Below the pieces are notes generated by a model. That model was not told the DNA's origin. It ran no database searches and was given only the letters and a program-made list of their open reading frames with translations. A stretch of 64,000 bases of DNA from Nymphaea colorata (lineage: Eukaryota > Streptophyta > Magnoliopsida > Nymphaeales > Nymphaeaceae): positions 18,633,934 to 18,697,933 of the forward strand of contig NC_045138.2 of NCBI RefSeq assembly GCF_008831285.2. The letters are read 5' to 3'. The position numbers and the translations under genes are program-made. Shown here in pieces: positions 26,951 to 40,247 of the stretch (its first letter is position 1; each line of letters begins with the position of its first letter).

Positions 26951-28749
26951 TGTTGGAGATACACCCAGTGACAAGGATTTCAGGAGCAACAGTGGCGGGA
27001 CGTTTCTCTCCTATCCTTTGGGCTTCCAACTTTGCAACTTCTTATCAAACATCTGCAGCCAGCCATTCCATGGCCCGACCCCAACTGCCCATCTCAAAGC
27101 CTTCACTCAAGGGGTGTTTGATGACCCAGAATACAGTTTCCGGAATCAGGATTCCAGAGACCTTATCGCAGGCTTGGTTTTGCAGGAATTATGCTTCCAG
27201 TCCCAGAAGTTGACCCTGCGTTTGTTGAGCTGGAAACAATATTGCTGAAAAATTTTCTTATGTTTGATGAATGTGAAAAGTAATTCAGGGAAAAAACATT
27301 CCCATTAATTGATATGAGAGATATGGTAACTGATCCAGAAACTTCATGGGTGTCTTCCTCTTCTAGTAACTCCTGCTTCCATTGATGAAACAAGTGCATA
27401 AGCCATCATCCCATGCCTAATGACGACCTACGTTTTCTGCAAGAAGAAAATTTGAATGTTAACTCTAAAATTGAGGAGGCATGCACAAGTCCAAACAGAT
27501 TACTCTCCCTAGAACCAGAATTGGTCGTACTCTCTGTATACAAAAATTGATCCTAAGTTAGAGGAACATGAAGAAAGAACCATTGAAAAACAAAAATACA
27601 TCAGATAGAAGCCATGACAGACTGACAATCTTCACAGATTAAGCTTCCATTCTGCAAATTCGACAGATATGATTGATAAAAAAACTCCACGTTATCAAAT
27701 ATAATATTATCTCATAAATCAGTTTCTGCTTTCTCTTTTTTCTCCTTTTCCTGCAGCTTCCACTTTTTAAATAACTGGCCTATGAATCGAATCAATGGCA
27801 TATAATATAACCCCCACCATGGCCTCAATTAAGAAGTACAGGCCGATACAGAAGCTGGCTGCACAAAGGGCACATCATCATTACCTAATCAGCTCCATTG
27901 TTGGCAACTACTGTCCGATGATTTTACAATTTAAGGATTAACCAGCAGCAAGGTCAGTCATTGAAATGTTGAATTCAGAGTGAGTGCACATGGACTCTTT
28001 CCTCAGCTCACAATAAAATGTACAAAACAAAAGCAGATGAAATTACGAAACTGAACGGCCTTCCTTGCAAAATAGAAATTCAAACACAGTGAAACATATA
28101 GCTTGAGGGAGAGAGATGCTTCAGTCTGCAGACTGCAGCCCCACCAAATTGTGGAGAAAGAAACCATGTTCTTTTTCCTTTCCCACAGTGCTGATGGCAC
28201 ATGATTCACACCATCTACCGTTCCTTTTTCTCCAAATAACGCTAACTGCTCTTAATATTTGAGACAGAGGAAAATGACAAAACAACACCTTTGTTCTTAA
28301 TAATATTTCAAAATGCTTCTCATATTCAACATTTTCTTGAAATAATTAAGGCATCTAAATTCACATGCCTCCGGAGTGTGACTCTCTCAAACGCCACGAC
28401 AAGAAGAAGAAGAGACAAAACAAAAAGGAAGAAAGTCGCATCATTGGCACAAAACGCAGAGAATTTCACTGTGCTCCGTCGCGAGTTGCGAGGAAAACGC
28501 AGATACGGATTAGTCGCGCATCGAAGCCACCACCGTAGGAAATGAAAGGGAAAAGAAATAAGCAGTGACGGAAAAGCAAACAATGAAAATGGGAACAGAA
28601 AAAAAGAAGCGAAGGGGAGAGGAAGAGGAAGAAAATGGAAAAGAAGAAGTAAAAGGAAGGAGACCAGAAGAAGAAGTCGGAAGGAGACGCAGTCGTCGAA
28701 AGGAATAAGAAAAAGAAAAAGAACAACAGATAGAGATGTAGGAACTTAC

Positions 28750-28880
28750 CGGTCGCCTTGAGCTGGAGGCCTGCTTCAAGATAAGCGACAGGCGAGCTGC
28801 TGCGAAGTGGAGAAATGCTGCAAGTGTAAGAGAGGAGAAGCGGTCGAAGAAGAGAGCCGTTCACCGAAGCCCTAACAGGC
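28750..28880 (-). other. Candidate non-coding 5' leader exon of the JMJ22-like gene
   Basis: Reading the minus strand, a strong donor (CCG|GTAAGT, exon end at 28,750) follows a GC-richer stretch and lies about 1.8 kb upstream of the JMJ22-like start codon. No ATG-initiated frame across it looks protein-like. The simplest reading is a 5' UTR exon spliced over a leader intron. The transcription start and the acceptor are not determined. Confidence 0.45.
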
Positions 28881-29065
28881 GGCAAAGTGTTTCCGGGAAA
28901 TATTATATACGTTTCCGGAAATGACTGCGTAGACCGATACGGATTCATCATCACGTTTCCGATACGAGTTGAAAATCGTTATTTAGGCGCGCTGTCTCTC
29001 TCCCGTTTTCTCTCGCTCCCTCGCGCTTTCTCGCTTTCTCTCGCTCTGCTTCAGAATTCCCATCA
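28751..29065. promoter_or_regulatory. Shared intergenic promoter region, JMJ22-like / NIC2-like
   Basis: The NIC2-like start codon lies at 29,066 on the plus strand and the candidate JMJ22-like leader starts near 28,880 on the minus strand. The two genes are therefore head-to-head with a core gap of at most a few hundred bases. The segment contains CT-rich TCTCTCGCTCCCTCGCGCTT-type pyrimidine tracts just before the NIC2 start. Bidirectional promoter activity is inferred from geometry only. Confidence 0.4.
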
Positions 29066-29665
29066 ATGGAGACCAAAGGTTCCTCCTCCCTATCGAGATT
29101 CGCGATGCGCAGGAGGGACCCCGACCCCAAATCGGCGGCTCTGCTCGTGATCGACATGCAGAACTACTTCGCCGCCATGGCCGCCCCCATCATCCCTTCC
29201 ATCCGGGCCGCCATCGACTGCTGCCGCTCGGCCGGCGTCCCCGTCATCTTCACGCGCCACCGCCACCGGTCCCCCGAGGACTACGGCATGCTGGGCGAGT
29301 GGTGGGGCGGGGACCTCATCTTCGACGGCACGCCGGAGTCGGAGCTCATGCCGGAGGTGGGCCGGCGGGACGGGGAGCCGGTGGTGCAGAAGCACACATA
29401 CAGCGGGTTCCAGGGGACGGGGCTGGAGGCGATGCTGAGGGATATGGGGAGGTCGGAGGTGATTGTGACGGGGGTGATGACCAACCTGTGCTGCGAGACG
29501 ACGGCTAGGGACGCCTTCCTGAAGGGATTCAGGGTCTTCTTCTCCGCCGACGCCACCGCGACGTCGAGCCGCGAGATGCACGAGGCCACGCTCCTGAATC
29601 TGGGCTACGGCTTCGCCTACTTGGTCGACTGCCAGGTCCTGAAGAGGGCGCTCGCCAAGGTCTAG
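29066..29665 (+). CDS. NIC2: Nicotinamidase (isochorismatase-like hydrolase), NIC2/NIC3 type
   Basis: A single uninterrupted exon of 199 aa, matching the roughly 200-aa Arabidopsis NIC2. The cysteine-hydrolase triad is visible: Asp30 in [10 protein letters not shown], Lys109 in [10 protein letters not shown] and Cys142 in [29 protein letters not shown] and [20 protein letters not shown] are also shared with NIC2. The enzyme hydrolyses nicotinamide to nicotinate and ammonia in the NAD salvage (Preiss-Handler) pathway; no targeting peptide is evident, so cytosol is likely. The coding sequence is strikingly GC-rich, especially at third positions, against AT-rich surroundings, so it stands out as a GC island. 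This produces a 234-codon open frame on the opposite strand that I regard as a shadow. A poly(A)-like AATAATGAAAA lies near 29,753. Confidence 0.95.
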   Translation: METKGSSSLSRFAMRRRDPDPKSAALLVIDMQNYFAAMAAPIIPSIRAAIDCCRSAGVPVIFTRHRHRSPEDYGMLGEWWGGDLIFDGTPESELMPEVGRRDGEPVVQKHTYSGFQGTGLEAMLRDMGRSEVIVTGVMTNLCCETTARDAFLKGFRVFFSADATATSSREMHEATLLNLGYGFAYLVDCQVLKRALAKV

Positions 29666-31165
29666 AATTAGGTGTCTCTCTTGGTGGGTTGTTGTAAATT
29701 GGGAACTTCTGGCTTGTGCTTGGCCCCTGTGTGGGCATAGTGTTTTTCTTTGAATAATGAAAAATCCAGGGTTTTCCTTCTCTGGGATTTTCAAACAGAA
29801 ATATTAGGATTATCGTTTCCTAGTTTGTTGTTGGTGCCATACATCTGGTACAGAACACTTAATTATGTTCGATGTTGATGAGTTATTGCTGCTCTCAAGA
29901 AAGTTCAGAAGATTCGAGCTTCCCTTCCAGTTTGGTGTATCCGCTCATGTTCTAAAGATTATTCTATAAAACTGAGACTGTTGGTAAGCTCCCGAGAAGA
30001 TAGAATCATTCCGGTGGGGTGATTCGGACTCCCTCGTTTAGCTCAAAAAAATGAGTTGCCTCCAGACAGGAAAACTCTTCGTTGACCTCAAATTACGTTG
30101 TTCTAGTTTGTGAGAGAATGAACTTTTCTGACTCAAGCCAAATAAATCTTGCTGAATCTTTCCTGTCATGTCTCAAAGTATATCACATCTTTATATAGAG
30201 GAGTTTGTTTGTGTGGGCAGAGTGTCTGTTTCATGATTTTGAGAACATCCTCTTTTCACTCTTTGGTTGCAAATAAATGAATGCAACTTGTGAAAAATGT
30301 AGAACATTAGTCTACCTGTCTTCATTTCTGCATTGATATCTGCCCATTTAGTGCAGAAGAAGTGGAAAGCATGGCACTTCAAAGAAGCTATGTCATCGAA
30401 TCAGTAAAAAGAGTTGGCAGATTCAGATCGAATCAGTAAAAAAAGTTGGATTCGAAAAATGCGACTTAATGTTTTTGACACTTGTGCTTGGTTTTGAGAA
30501 CGTGCTGTTGAGAGGAGTAAATTACATTTTTGAGACACTGCGTCCACCCTCATCAAACACGCCGCCCTAAGTTATATGCCTTCGAAAAATACCAAGTTCT
30601 TTAAGCCATTGTTATAAAAATTGGATTCTGAACCGAGTCGGAGAGGCTGCTGATTGGAGCCATTCATGATTCAAATGAATCCTGTGTGAATCGGCAGAAA
30701 ATATTTAAAAATTCAGTTAACAAAGTACATAAAAAGTTGTATGAATAATAATTAAGAATACAACAATGCAAAGCATACTTAATAAACAACTAAATTTGAC
30801 ATTGTGGCACTTTTTACATCGCCATGGTACCTTCGACTCGTTTCTAATAGATTGATTTTGATAACTTAATACATAAAACTTGTACTAGTTTTTTTATTGG
30901 CCAGAGTGGGGGTAGAGTAGTTTGTCGGTCGGATTAGCAGGTTCGTGAAAGTCCGGTTGTCAGTATAACTCCTATGAACACAACTCTTCTGAACTACAAA
31001 TCAAACATTGGATGTGTGACATTTGTTCGATGGTTGTTCTACTCCCCACATAGGTCTCGAAGCAGTCTCTTCGGTCTCTTCAAAGTAATCTCTTTCTGCT
31101 ATTTTCTTTTATTGGCACTCTAAGGTTAAGTGGGCCTTTTACCAGATATAGGGTTGTCAGCATGT

Positions 31166-31231
31166 CAAGTTTATTCCATACTGGCCCCAATTTGTAACCA
31201 AGTTTATTCCATACTGGCCCCAATTTGTAAC
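31166..31231. repeat. Perfect 33-bp tandem duplication
   Basis: 31166-31198 and 31199-31231 are identical, each starting CAAGTTTATTCCATACTGG. Confidence 0.93.
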
Positions 31232-31964
31232 AACAACCAAATTCGTTAAAGAGGCATCAGGTCAAATTCTTAATTGGATTTAGATCCGCCACACACTTTC
31301 ATATCCCATTAAGTCTGAGATTTAATAAAATTTGACACCCCACTACATGTAAATATTGGATATTATGGTTGTAAGTTCTGAGTTCAAAGAATCGAGTTTG
31401 AGTCCAACGCCAAAACCAAAACCGATACCAAAACTAAGTTACTAAATATGGTTAAGCAAGATCTGATTATGCAGGAATCGGCAAATCTGGACCTGAACTG
31501 AAAAACATTGACGAGGTACCTCCGGAATTAGAACTCTTTGACCGCTGACAGCCTAGACAATGTAAATGGACCTAAAAAGATGGTAACCATTTCCGGCCAA
31601 CGCTGAGCGTAGCGTGTCGCCGGAAAATCGTCCAACTTAAAAAAAAAAGAGGCAAAAGCACTATATTTAGTGATAAAAGGTAATATCGATTTTGAAAATT
31701 GCAGTTTTTTTTTTTGCTTCCTGCCTTTATTTTGATCGTTTTCATGTTAAAAAACACTTATCTACTAAAAAATATCACAAAATCCTTTTCCAAGGTAAGC
31801 AAAAAGTTAACCGGAGAATAAATTAAAGAAAGGCGATTATTACTCATGTTTGGAGTTGGGTTTCACAAAACAAACTATATGAATCCAAGTTTATGGATAA
31901 ATCATAATAACAGAATGATTTCAAAATAAGGAGCAGAAGCTGCAAAGCCATAATTTGGCTTATA

Positions 31965-31999
31965 AAATCTGATCTCCCCAATGAAGGGAGATCAGATTT
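31965..31999. repeat. Perfect 14-bp inverted repeat (hairpin)
   Basis: AAATCTGATCTCCC and GGGAGATCAGATTT are separated by 7 nt. No gene is near enough to assign a terminator role; it may be the core of a small palindromic element. Confidence 0.85.
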
Positions 32000-32802
32000 A
32001 TTGATATCGATGCTTTGGCTTGTTAAATTATTAAATTTATAAGAAATGAATGAAAATATGAATTTCAAAAATAGGATTATGAAGCAAAACTAGCAATTGC
32101 AATAGGCACGGCCATTTGCACAGTTAACCCTTGATTTGCTGCTGCCTGATTGCGAACGTAACCGTGAATGTGGGGTGGACGGGCAACGGTCAAAACCCAC
32201 CAAAGTTGGCGGGCCACAGATTTGGACGCCTACGACTACGAGTCTAACGGTCAAAACTGCACGAAGAAGCTCTCCCTCTCTTATTCGCGCGAAGTTGCGA
32301 ACCGGCGGAAGTCGCGCTCGTCCGGGCTTTTGACGAAAGGCAGAAGCTTCTGTTTTCCCTATTTCGTAGTCCTGGACGAGACTTTCTCTGTCCTTTATTC
32401 CACCGTCGCTTTTGAACGTTGTTTCCGTCCGTGGTTGGTATTCTTTCCTGAATAATTTACTTTGTTTGGCGCTTCTTCTCCTGATTCTTCGTCTTTATAT
32501 TGAATTGACTCGTGGGGAAGAGATCTTTTTGACATTTCTTCTGCTTCTGGAGATGATGGCATCCTTGGAATTGATTGGAGGGTGTGTTTCTCGGAGGTTT
32601 CGCTTCAGGGCTGCAGTTTTATAGCGATTACTTCTCGTGGGTATTTGCAAGATTTCATTCATCGGGTTCTTTCTTTTTGGGGTTGCCTCTTTGTTTGGTA
32701 ATTTACGGTTCACAATATTTGTGTTCTTTTCTTTTGGTTTTTCCTGGGTGAACTTGGGGTGCAGCATTTTTCATAAGTTCTCTGGATTGAGGGCCATCGA
32801 AT

Positions 32803-35590
32803 ATGGACGCTGCTGTTGAGGGTGAGAGAAAGACCCAACCGGAGAATGGTAAGGATGGAGAAGGAAATGACAAGAAAATGAGCTTCGCCGCGAAAGACGG
32901 GGGCTCCAAGAGCTTCGGAAATAAGGAGGTCTTCTTCAGGGCCGATAAGATTGACCTGAAGAGCTTGGATTACCAATTGGAGAAGCATCTCAGCAGGGTC
33001 TGGTCTAGGACAAGTAAGGAGGCTCAGGGGCCCAAGGCTGAATGGGAGATCGATTTATCGAAGTTGGAGGTCAAGAATGCCATTGCACACGGCACCTTCG
33101 GCACAGTTTATCGGGGAGTTTACAACGAACAAGACGTTGCAGGTAGCATTGATCTGTCGAACTCAATTATGACGAACCCCTGCTTTGAACAGAGAGATTG
33201 GCAGATTGCAGAAGTCGCCATTTTCTATCGATTAATTTGCTTCTTGAGGCAATGCGTTCTTTTGTCGAGCTATAAATAACTTCTCCGGCTTTACTGTATA
33301 TTCCTGTTTAAATTTTCTTTTCTGTTAGCCAGAATTGCCGAAGGTCCAGGAATATACCTTTTCTAGTATTTGCTGACATCTTATTTGCTCCTTTAACCTA
33401 TGAAACCTTCATCATCACGTGGTAGTCGAGTTTGAATACTGATAATCTCATTTAGGCCATGAATATCATAAGATGTGCCATGTTGCGCATATGTAATTGA
33501 ATGCTGCGAATTTCCCAGTGGGTGATGGGCTGATGGCTTATTGGAAAGTCCAGGTGTTGTTTAGACAAATAGATTTATCTGGTTTCATATATTATTTTCT
33601 ATAGAAACTTATGTCCATGCATGCTCCTCCCCTTCAAAACTTGGAGAGTGAAGAATCAGAGGAACAATATACTATGAGAAATAAATTAAGAGCAGTGACG
33701 ACAATGAAATGACTCTGTAGTCAAGTAAATCGTCACACTTTCCTTGAAATTATTCCAAAAGTTTTAGGAGAACTTCAGGATGGAATACTTGGTAGGCGGG
33801 GAGTTTTCAGTATTCAGAGATTGCGATTAGTTAACGTCCTTTGTAGATTCCCTCACGTTCAATTCCTGTTTAACAGTGAAGCTGTTGGACTGGGGAGAAG
33901 ATGGTCTTGCCAATGAGCATGAAACTGCTTCTCTTCGTGCATCATTTCGACAGGAAGTTGCTGTTTGGCACAAGCTTGACCATCCAAATGTGACCAAGGT
34001 TGCTTTCTTTCCTCTAAAATGCATCAAATCTTCTTTGTTTTCTGACCAGATGGGTCATATCTACGGTGTTTCAAGCCTCAATTGCATGGAGTGCTTGATG
34101 GAGAAAAATCACGTGGTTTAAGTTAATTACTGATAACAATGGGTTGCATCTTGCATAAAGCAGTTTGTTGGAGCATCAATGGGAACTTCAGAGCTCAAGA
34201 TTCCATCAAGAAGTTCTTCCATCAACGGTCATGAGGCAATACCAGCAAGAGCATGTTGCGTCGTTGTGGAATATCTGCCTGGCGGAACTTTAAAGCAATT
34301 TTTAATAAAAAATAGGCGCAGAAAACTTGCTTATAAGATTGTGATCCAGCTTGCTTTAGACCTCGCCAGAGGGTAGGTTGCTCCTCTTACAGCACATACT
34401 CTCAATACTTTTTTTTTTTAGATTATTAGCTGAATTGTTTCATCTGTAATTGCCTTCTCAGGCTCAGCTATCTCCACTCAAGAAAGATCGTACACCGTGA
34501 TGTTAAAACAGAGAATATGCTCCTTGATACAACAAGGACTCTTAAAATTGCTGATTTTGGTGTGGCGCGTGTTGAAGCTCAAAATCCAAAGGACATGACT
34601 GGTGAAACTGGTACACTTGGTTACATGGCTCCAGAGGTATTGAAAGCTTGCAGCTTGAGACTGCCCCGTGATTTTCTGCTCAAGAATAGATTGTCAGCAA
34701 TAGTTTTTTTTCTTCATAATACAGTTTTTTAACACTAAAACACCTATGATTCTCCCGGTTTATGTGAGGATCAGAGTATGACGAGCATGTTGGTAGCTAA
34801 TTGCTATCACCTTATGAAGAGTATCTGTACTGACACTAATTTGTCTCAGTTCTAGTGTAATTCCTGGAGTCTCTGCTGATTAATTTGCCATGTGTAGAAT
34901 ACGCAGGAGATACTATTATGTTTATAGTTCAAACTTCAAGAAGATACCTAAAGAGTTAAAATTGATGCAGGTCTTAAATGGCCAGCCATACAACAGAAGG
35001 TGCGATGTCTACAGCTTTGGTATCTGTTTGTGGGAGATCTACTGCTGTGAGATGCCTTACCCATACCTTACCTTTGCAGAAGTATCCTCTGCTGTTGTGC
35101 GACAGGTTAGCATATAATTCTCATGCATCTTGTTATAGAACTTACGTGGAAACCGTTTGATTCAGAAACTGACTGAAAAGCCACTTATTATCTTAATTGC
35201 ATGATGAGAGAGAGAGAGATATATAATCTGTTTTGATGTATGTGGAGTACAGATTGGTGATGGATTCTGAAACATCATCTTCCTAAATGAGTTTTTTTCG
35301 CTATCATGGAATGTTTACATAAGCTCGTAGCCATATTCATAAACCTGTGGTGACTCCCAAATGTTTTCTGAAATTTTTTGCAGAATTTGAGACCGGAGAT
35401 TCCTCGGTGCTGCCCAAATTCACTGGCCAACATAATGAAAAAATGTTGGGATGCGAATCCCGAGAAGCGGCCGGACATGGATGAGGTTGTCAGAATGCTC
35501 GAGTCACTTGACACTAGCAAAGGAGGAGGCATGATCCCTGACGACGAGGCCAACGGCTGCTTCTGCTTTGTGCCGCAACGGGGTCCATGA
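32803..35590 (+). CDS. Group-C Raf-like MAPKKK protein kinase, complete
   Basis: Six exons (32803-33142, 33877-33998, 34164-34372, 34462-34636, 34971-35105, 35384-35590) give 395 aa, the size of the Arabidopsis At3g22750/At4g14780/CBC/MRK1 group. The N-terminus has the family block RADKIDLKSLDYQLEKHLSR. The kinase domain shows GTFGTVY (Gly97-Tyr103), VKLLDWG with Lys115 in the ATP-anchoring position, HRDVKTEN with catalytic Asp237, DFG at 255-257 and GTLGYMAPE ending at 282; DVYSFGICLWEIYC and KKCWDANPEKRPDM follow. The tail GCFCFVPQRGP is diagnostic. All catalytic residues are present, so an active soluble Ser/Thr/Tyr kinase is expected. Relatives CBC1 and CBC2 act in guard-cell blue-light and CO2 signalling, but this member's substrate cannot be told from sequence. 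A 5' leader intron is likely before the ATG. Confidence 0.95.
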
Positions 35591-35599
35591 CGATTCTCA

Positions 35600-38500
35600 C
35601 TCATCAGAGTTTCACTACGTAGTTCCATCATCTGTCACATGTAAAATCTGAATTGTTGGTTTCATCAAAATGCATGAATCTGTAAATCCCAGTACGTAAG
35701 AATTTGTGTGTGAGAATTGTGAAGAATTTGGCTCCCTGGAGGCAGGTTGGCAATAACTGATGGAACATGAACTGATCAGACGTCCACCATTAAGTTCATT
35801 TTATTCAAAACCATGACCTTGAGAATTTGGCATGCCCATGATGTACGTTGTCAGCAGGTTGTTCAAACAAAAAGTGCTTTTCTTCTGGATTTGTAGATTG
35901 ATGCTTTTATTTAATCCATTTGTGAATGTGAAAAATTAATTTCTACCTCTCGGGAGCTGTAGTTTTTCAGATGTAGAGGTTTGCTTTGTTTCAATAGAAG
36001 AGAAGAGGAGACAGGTGACTCAAACTCTAGGCTTTAAGGTGCCGGACTTTGCTAAAATTTCATAGTTTTTTTTTTTCTTTTCTTAAAATTATATGGCGTT
36101 TGAAGAATCGGGCCTTTAAAATATATGAAGAAAACATGACATATATAATATAGTAAAATTCCAAAGCATACACAAAAACCGGTGATGATAAAAGATTGCA
36201 CCTAACCTTTGGTATTATATAAAAAAGCATCCAAGTTTTTCACCATTGGAAAAGAAAGCGTCGATTGTTACCAACTTGAGCTTCAATTAATAAGACAAAA
36301 GGGCCAAACTAACCTTCAGTTAGTCAATTATGATTTTTATTGGTTTTATTTTCTTTGTAAAATATAATCAGTGATATTAATATGTTATTAATTATATCCA
36401 AATGAACTTATTGTTTCCATTGATATCTAAAACAATTATGTAATAACTTTCTTATTACTAATGTCAGGAAGTTAATTTTTCAAGCAAAAGCCAGCTGCTT
36501 TAATAAAGTTAAGCAAATTTTTCTTGTCACTTTTAGAGGGTAAATATATCTTGCTGATTTGATCATTAAATTTTCAAAAAGAAAAATCTTCAAATTTTTT
36601 TTGGTTATCCACATGAAATCTTAAGTGTGCTTTTTAATAATATGAAAAGGTTAAGTGTCGGTTTTGTTACTATTAATTCTTTAAGCATGCATGCACTTGA
36701 GATTTTTCTGCAATACCTTTTCATTGCAATGATCTTGTCTTCTTTTTTGCTTTCATTGTCTGAACTCTGAAGGAGTCCAAGGGAAACCTAAACTTGAACC
36801 TTTTTTATTAATCTTCACTTTATATATATATGGACTTTTAAAGAAAATTTTGAAAATCCAATATATCGTGTCACCATGTCCAGTATTTAATTTTTAAGTC
36901 CACAAATAACACTCATAATTAGACAAACAAGAAAGCAGTACTCTTAAAATATGTGTTCTAAAGCATCGTACCAAGAACAGGATGTTCTAATTTCTTTTTA
37001 ACTTGATAACAGCTCTTTCACATAAAACAGAAAAAAAAAGGGCAAATTAGTAGATGTTAAAAAGCTTGAACCGTTTGGATGTAATAAGCATCTTCCTTAT
37101 AAAACCCGGAAGACAATATTAGTAGATGTTAAAAAGCCCTCCTCTAAAGTCAAATAAGAAGATTAAGAAAAGAAATAGAGGGGGCTTGCGAAGAGTGTTA
37201 TATATGACAAAACTTTTTTGTCATGGAGCAAACAACTGAGACGTTCGATTGTCCCTAACTTAAATTCTTAAAATTTGAAATCCATGGATTTAAGATTTAA
37301 ATCAAACTTTTTTCAACGTAAAAAAAAAAAAAACTATTTCAAGTGGAGATATGTCTGACGTAAGATTCTTAATCTGATGAATCGTGGATTTCATTCAAGT
37401 GCTCTTCTGAAATCAAGAAAAGGGCAAAAAAAAAAAAAGACTCAAACGATGAGACAATTTTATTCCGTCCCGCTTCTGGCTTCCCAATCATTCAAAAGAC
37501 AGTCTTTGACGTATTAGATCTGAACCCCGAATCAAAATATATATCATGATTTTAAGAACTGCACGGAAGTGCTACTAAGTAGTACAAAAAAACAAGGGTT
37601 TACCGACGGCCAGAAAACTTTGGGATTATTCAGGATTATCTCAGAAATTGTATCTTCTCGCATTATGACACGTTGCATGAAGGCTGATCCAGACAATTCC
37701 TTCGTCCTTTTCTCCGTGCAGGCAATCTAAAGTTTGAAGCAGGTAAATTTTCGTTCTCCCTGATGTGCAAAATGCCTGATGAGCTCTTCCCACCTCACAC
37801 AACAAATTCATGATCTCTATTGCTCTCTATCGCATTTCTTCTTCTTCTTCTTCTTCTTCTTCTTCTTCTTCTTCTCTATACGGTGTTGTAAGTTTTTCAT
37901 GGTGATGAAGTTATAGTCTGTCCAGATTTTTTATGTTCTTCCCGAAGGAATTTTGTCTCAGTGGGCGGAAACAGGTCGCCTGAACGGCCGCGCATGCTTA
38001 CTGCATGTTCCCTTCGAGTGGCCCTTCTGCAGAAGCCCAAAAACCAGGTTTTGAATGACAAAATGACCATCTGAATCGTCCTGGCCTTACTCTGAAGTTT
38101 GGAATAATTCAGATCAGTCAAAATTTCCAGAAATTCTGTTCGTTCCCCTTTTCCCAGCTGTACATCGCCAGAAACTCTGATAAAGCAATAGCGGACACTA
38201 AAAAATTTTGACAAAATAATCCTGAACGGAAAGTTTCTGGCTTCAGACCTTTGCATCTATTATATGTAAAACCTGCTCAGCGTATATAACTCGATAATCT
38301 TCTTGTAAAGCATTCCATGGCCTTACCTTCGGCAGGAAAAGGATGAAAACTGGCTAATCTTTCCGCAAAAGCGACATCAGTCGGTTATATGGGATCATCA
38401 GATGTTCTTCGAGATTGCTTTTGGAAAAGCTTCTACCGGAACGACTGAATGCTTTGACAACTTCACGAGTCTTCGCAAGCAAGTTGATGGATTTTGTAAA

Positions 38501-40240
38501 GTAACAGGAAAATTATAAATTCGGCAAGTCTGATTCTTTTGTTAAATTACAATTCCTGCGAAGAATCTACCCAATACCCATTATACATTGATCATGGTAG
38601 GAACTCTTGGCTTCTCTTGGATGCCTTGATGGTACCTTTTGTTGCACATTTCATTACAAGTCAACAAGAACAATCCCCACTGTTAAGGAGATTGAAGTCA
38701 AAGCAACCACGGGTTGAAGTGGCAAAAAATCTTCCCTCTTAAAAAGACTGCCAAAGTACTTCTCAGAAAACGTTCGAAGTTTGAACGCAAAAATTCTGTA
38801 TCCAATATGGGTACTTTCAATGAAAGCTTAGTTGTAGATCAAACTGCAGAAAATGGAAGTAGTTAATTTGGTTTCTACCGTGTCACTTTTTGAAGAAAAA
38901 ACTTTCACATAAACTCTTTTCTGCCTTTTTCCTTTCTTAAATACAAATCCTACCATTTGCCGATTTTCTACAGCGCAGCTTTCGTTATTTTTGACCGCCC
39001 TTCTGAATTCAAAAACTTTGGCGGCGGCTTTTTCTTGGGGTGGTAGGGCATGGTCTTCCCTGTCTAATCTCGTTTTTATGACATTTTGGAATCTTCATCT
39101 ACCTACGCTACGCCTTTATACAGCTAATCTCTCTCTCTCTCTCTCTCTGGCCGTGTTTGCAGGAAAATAGTGTGCCCTTTTGTCTGTAAATGGCGTGAAG
39201 CGGGAGCCTCGCTCAGAGATGGCTGTTGTAAGACCACTTCTAATACAATCAGAGCCATCAGTAAGGCTCTGAAAAATTGAGTTTCCTATGTCACCTGTCA
39301 TGGATAAGAGTCCGGAAGACGAACGTGACCTCTCTGAATGGCTGGTTGCTACTTACGCTTTACAGGCTACGCGATCAATCTTGGCGATTTTATTATGTTC
39401 CTTTCTGATGGTGGTGCCACAGAAAACTGAATGTTAGATAATTGTGTACTTTTCGCTCGCAAATGTTTCCAGTATATGCTGAAAAACATGTTACAATGAA
39501 TGCCCATTTAGTTTTTTCGTTTACCTCCCTTGAACAAAACGCTGTAGAACATCAGTTTGTCGGATTCGGACCGCGTGGGACCTTACTAACTTCCATCTAA
39601 TCAAATGTGTTCCAAACAGCACTGGGTGTAGATCCATATTTGAAGCTCATATCACAAAGACGCTAGCTACGAACAAAAGCAATACGAAGAATGTGTATTA
39701 TGTCATACAATTGCGCAATATACTGCCGGATGTAGATGGGAGATGCACCCGTTTGAATCCCATTCCTGAAAAGAGGCCATCGACTCTGGATGATCATCAC
39801 AAGGCACTGTATCAATGCGTCCAAGCTGTGAATAATTCATTGGTGTTCCACAAGGTACTGTTTCGATACATGCAAGCTGCGAAAAAATCAGAAAGCCAAG
39901 CCCATCACCTCTTTACAGGCAAGGATCTTCATCCAAGAAATGCAAGTAGATGATGCGATGAAAACCAAATGATATGAACCATAAACAGGAAAGCTCTCAA
40001 AAGCAGGAAACAAAGAATGTGAAGTACATGCGTGCTAATGCAGGCGCAAGGTGGGCCTTCAAACGAAGAGAAAATGTGCTAAAGACAGCAGGTCATCATC
40101 ATTCTGGTGTCTTTCTGGCTTCCATGCACAAGCATAAAATCACACTAACACTTTTAAGGAGGATTCTTTTTTTTTTTTTAAAGATATTTGAACAAGTTTA
40201 TGTAAACATGAGTTCACACCAAGGGGATAAGAGTACTTCA
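35600..40240. other. Intergenic spacer, 4.6 kb
   Basis: I see no credible gene. A 119-codon minus-strand frame at 37,897-38,256 and an 86-codon plus-strand frame at 39,693-39,953 have no family resemblance that I can name. The spacer contains a (TTC)n run (37,836-37,875), a CT run near 39,127-39,148 and a separated 20-bp repeat around 37,046 and 37,119 (ATTAGTAGATGTTAAAAAGC). The kinase 3' UTR lies at its left edge. Confidence 0.5.
37836..37875. repeat. (TTC)n microsatellite
   Basis: About 13 trinucleotide units, directly visible. Confidence 0.95.
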
Positions 40241-40247
40241 TTTGTTT

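Larger units (their letters stand above)
29760..32200. other. Intergenic spacer between NIC2-like and Raf-like kinase genes
   Basis: No protein-like frame. It contains a perfect 33-bp tandem duplication (31,166-31,231) and a perfect 14-bp stem hairpin (31,965-31,999). The last few hundred bases before 32,803 become GC-richer (GCGCGAAGTTGCGAACCGG near 32,290) and probably hold the kinase promoter and 5' leader. Confidence 0.55.

Noticed and set aside
26951-26989. Extending the JMJ22-like protein upstream to 26,989
   Set aside because: The codon there is TTG, not ATG; the first in-frame ATG is at 26,950.
26815-27248. Plus-strand frames of 121-132 codons
   Set aside because: They are antisense to the 5' end of the JMJ22-like coding exon and its leader, with no family resemblance.
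29090-29794. 234-codon open frame on the minus strand opposite the NIC2-like gene
   Set aside because: It is a shadow of a very GC-rich coding sequence. It is Arg/His/Pro/Gly-rich without domain structure, while the plus-strand protein has a full catalytic triad.
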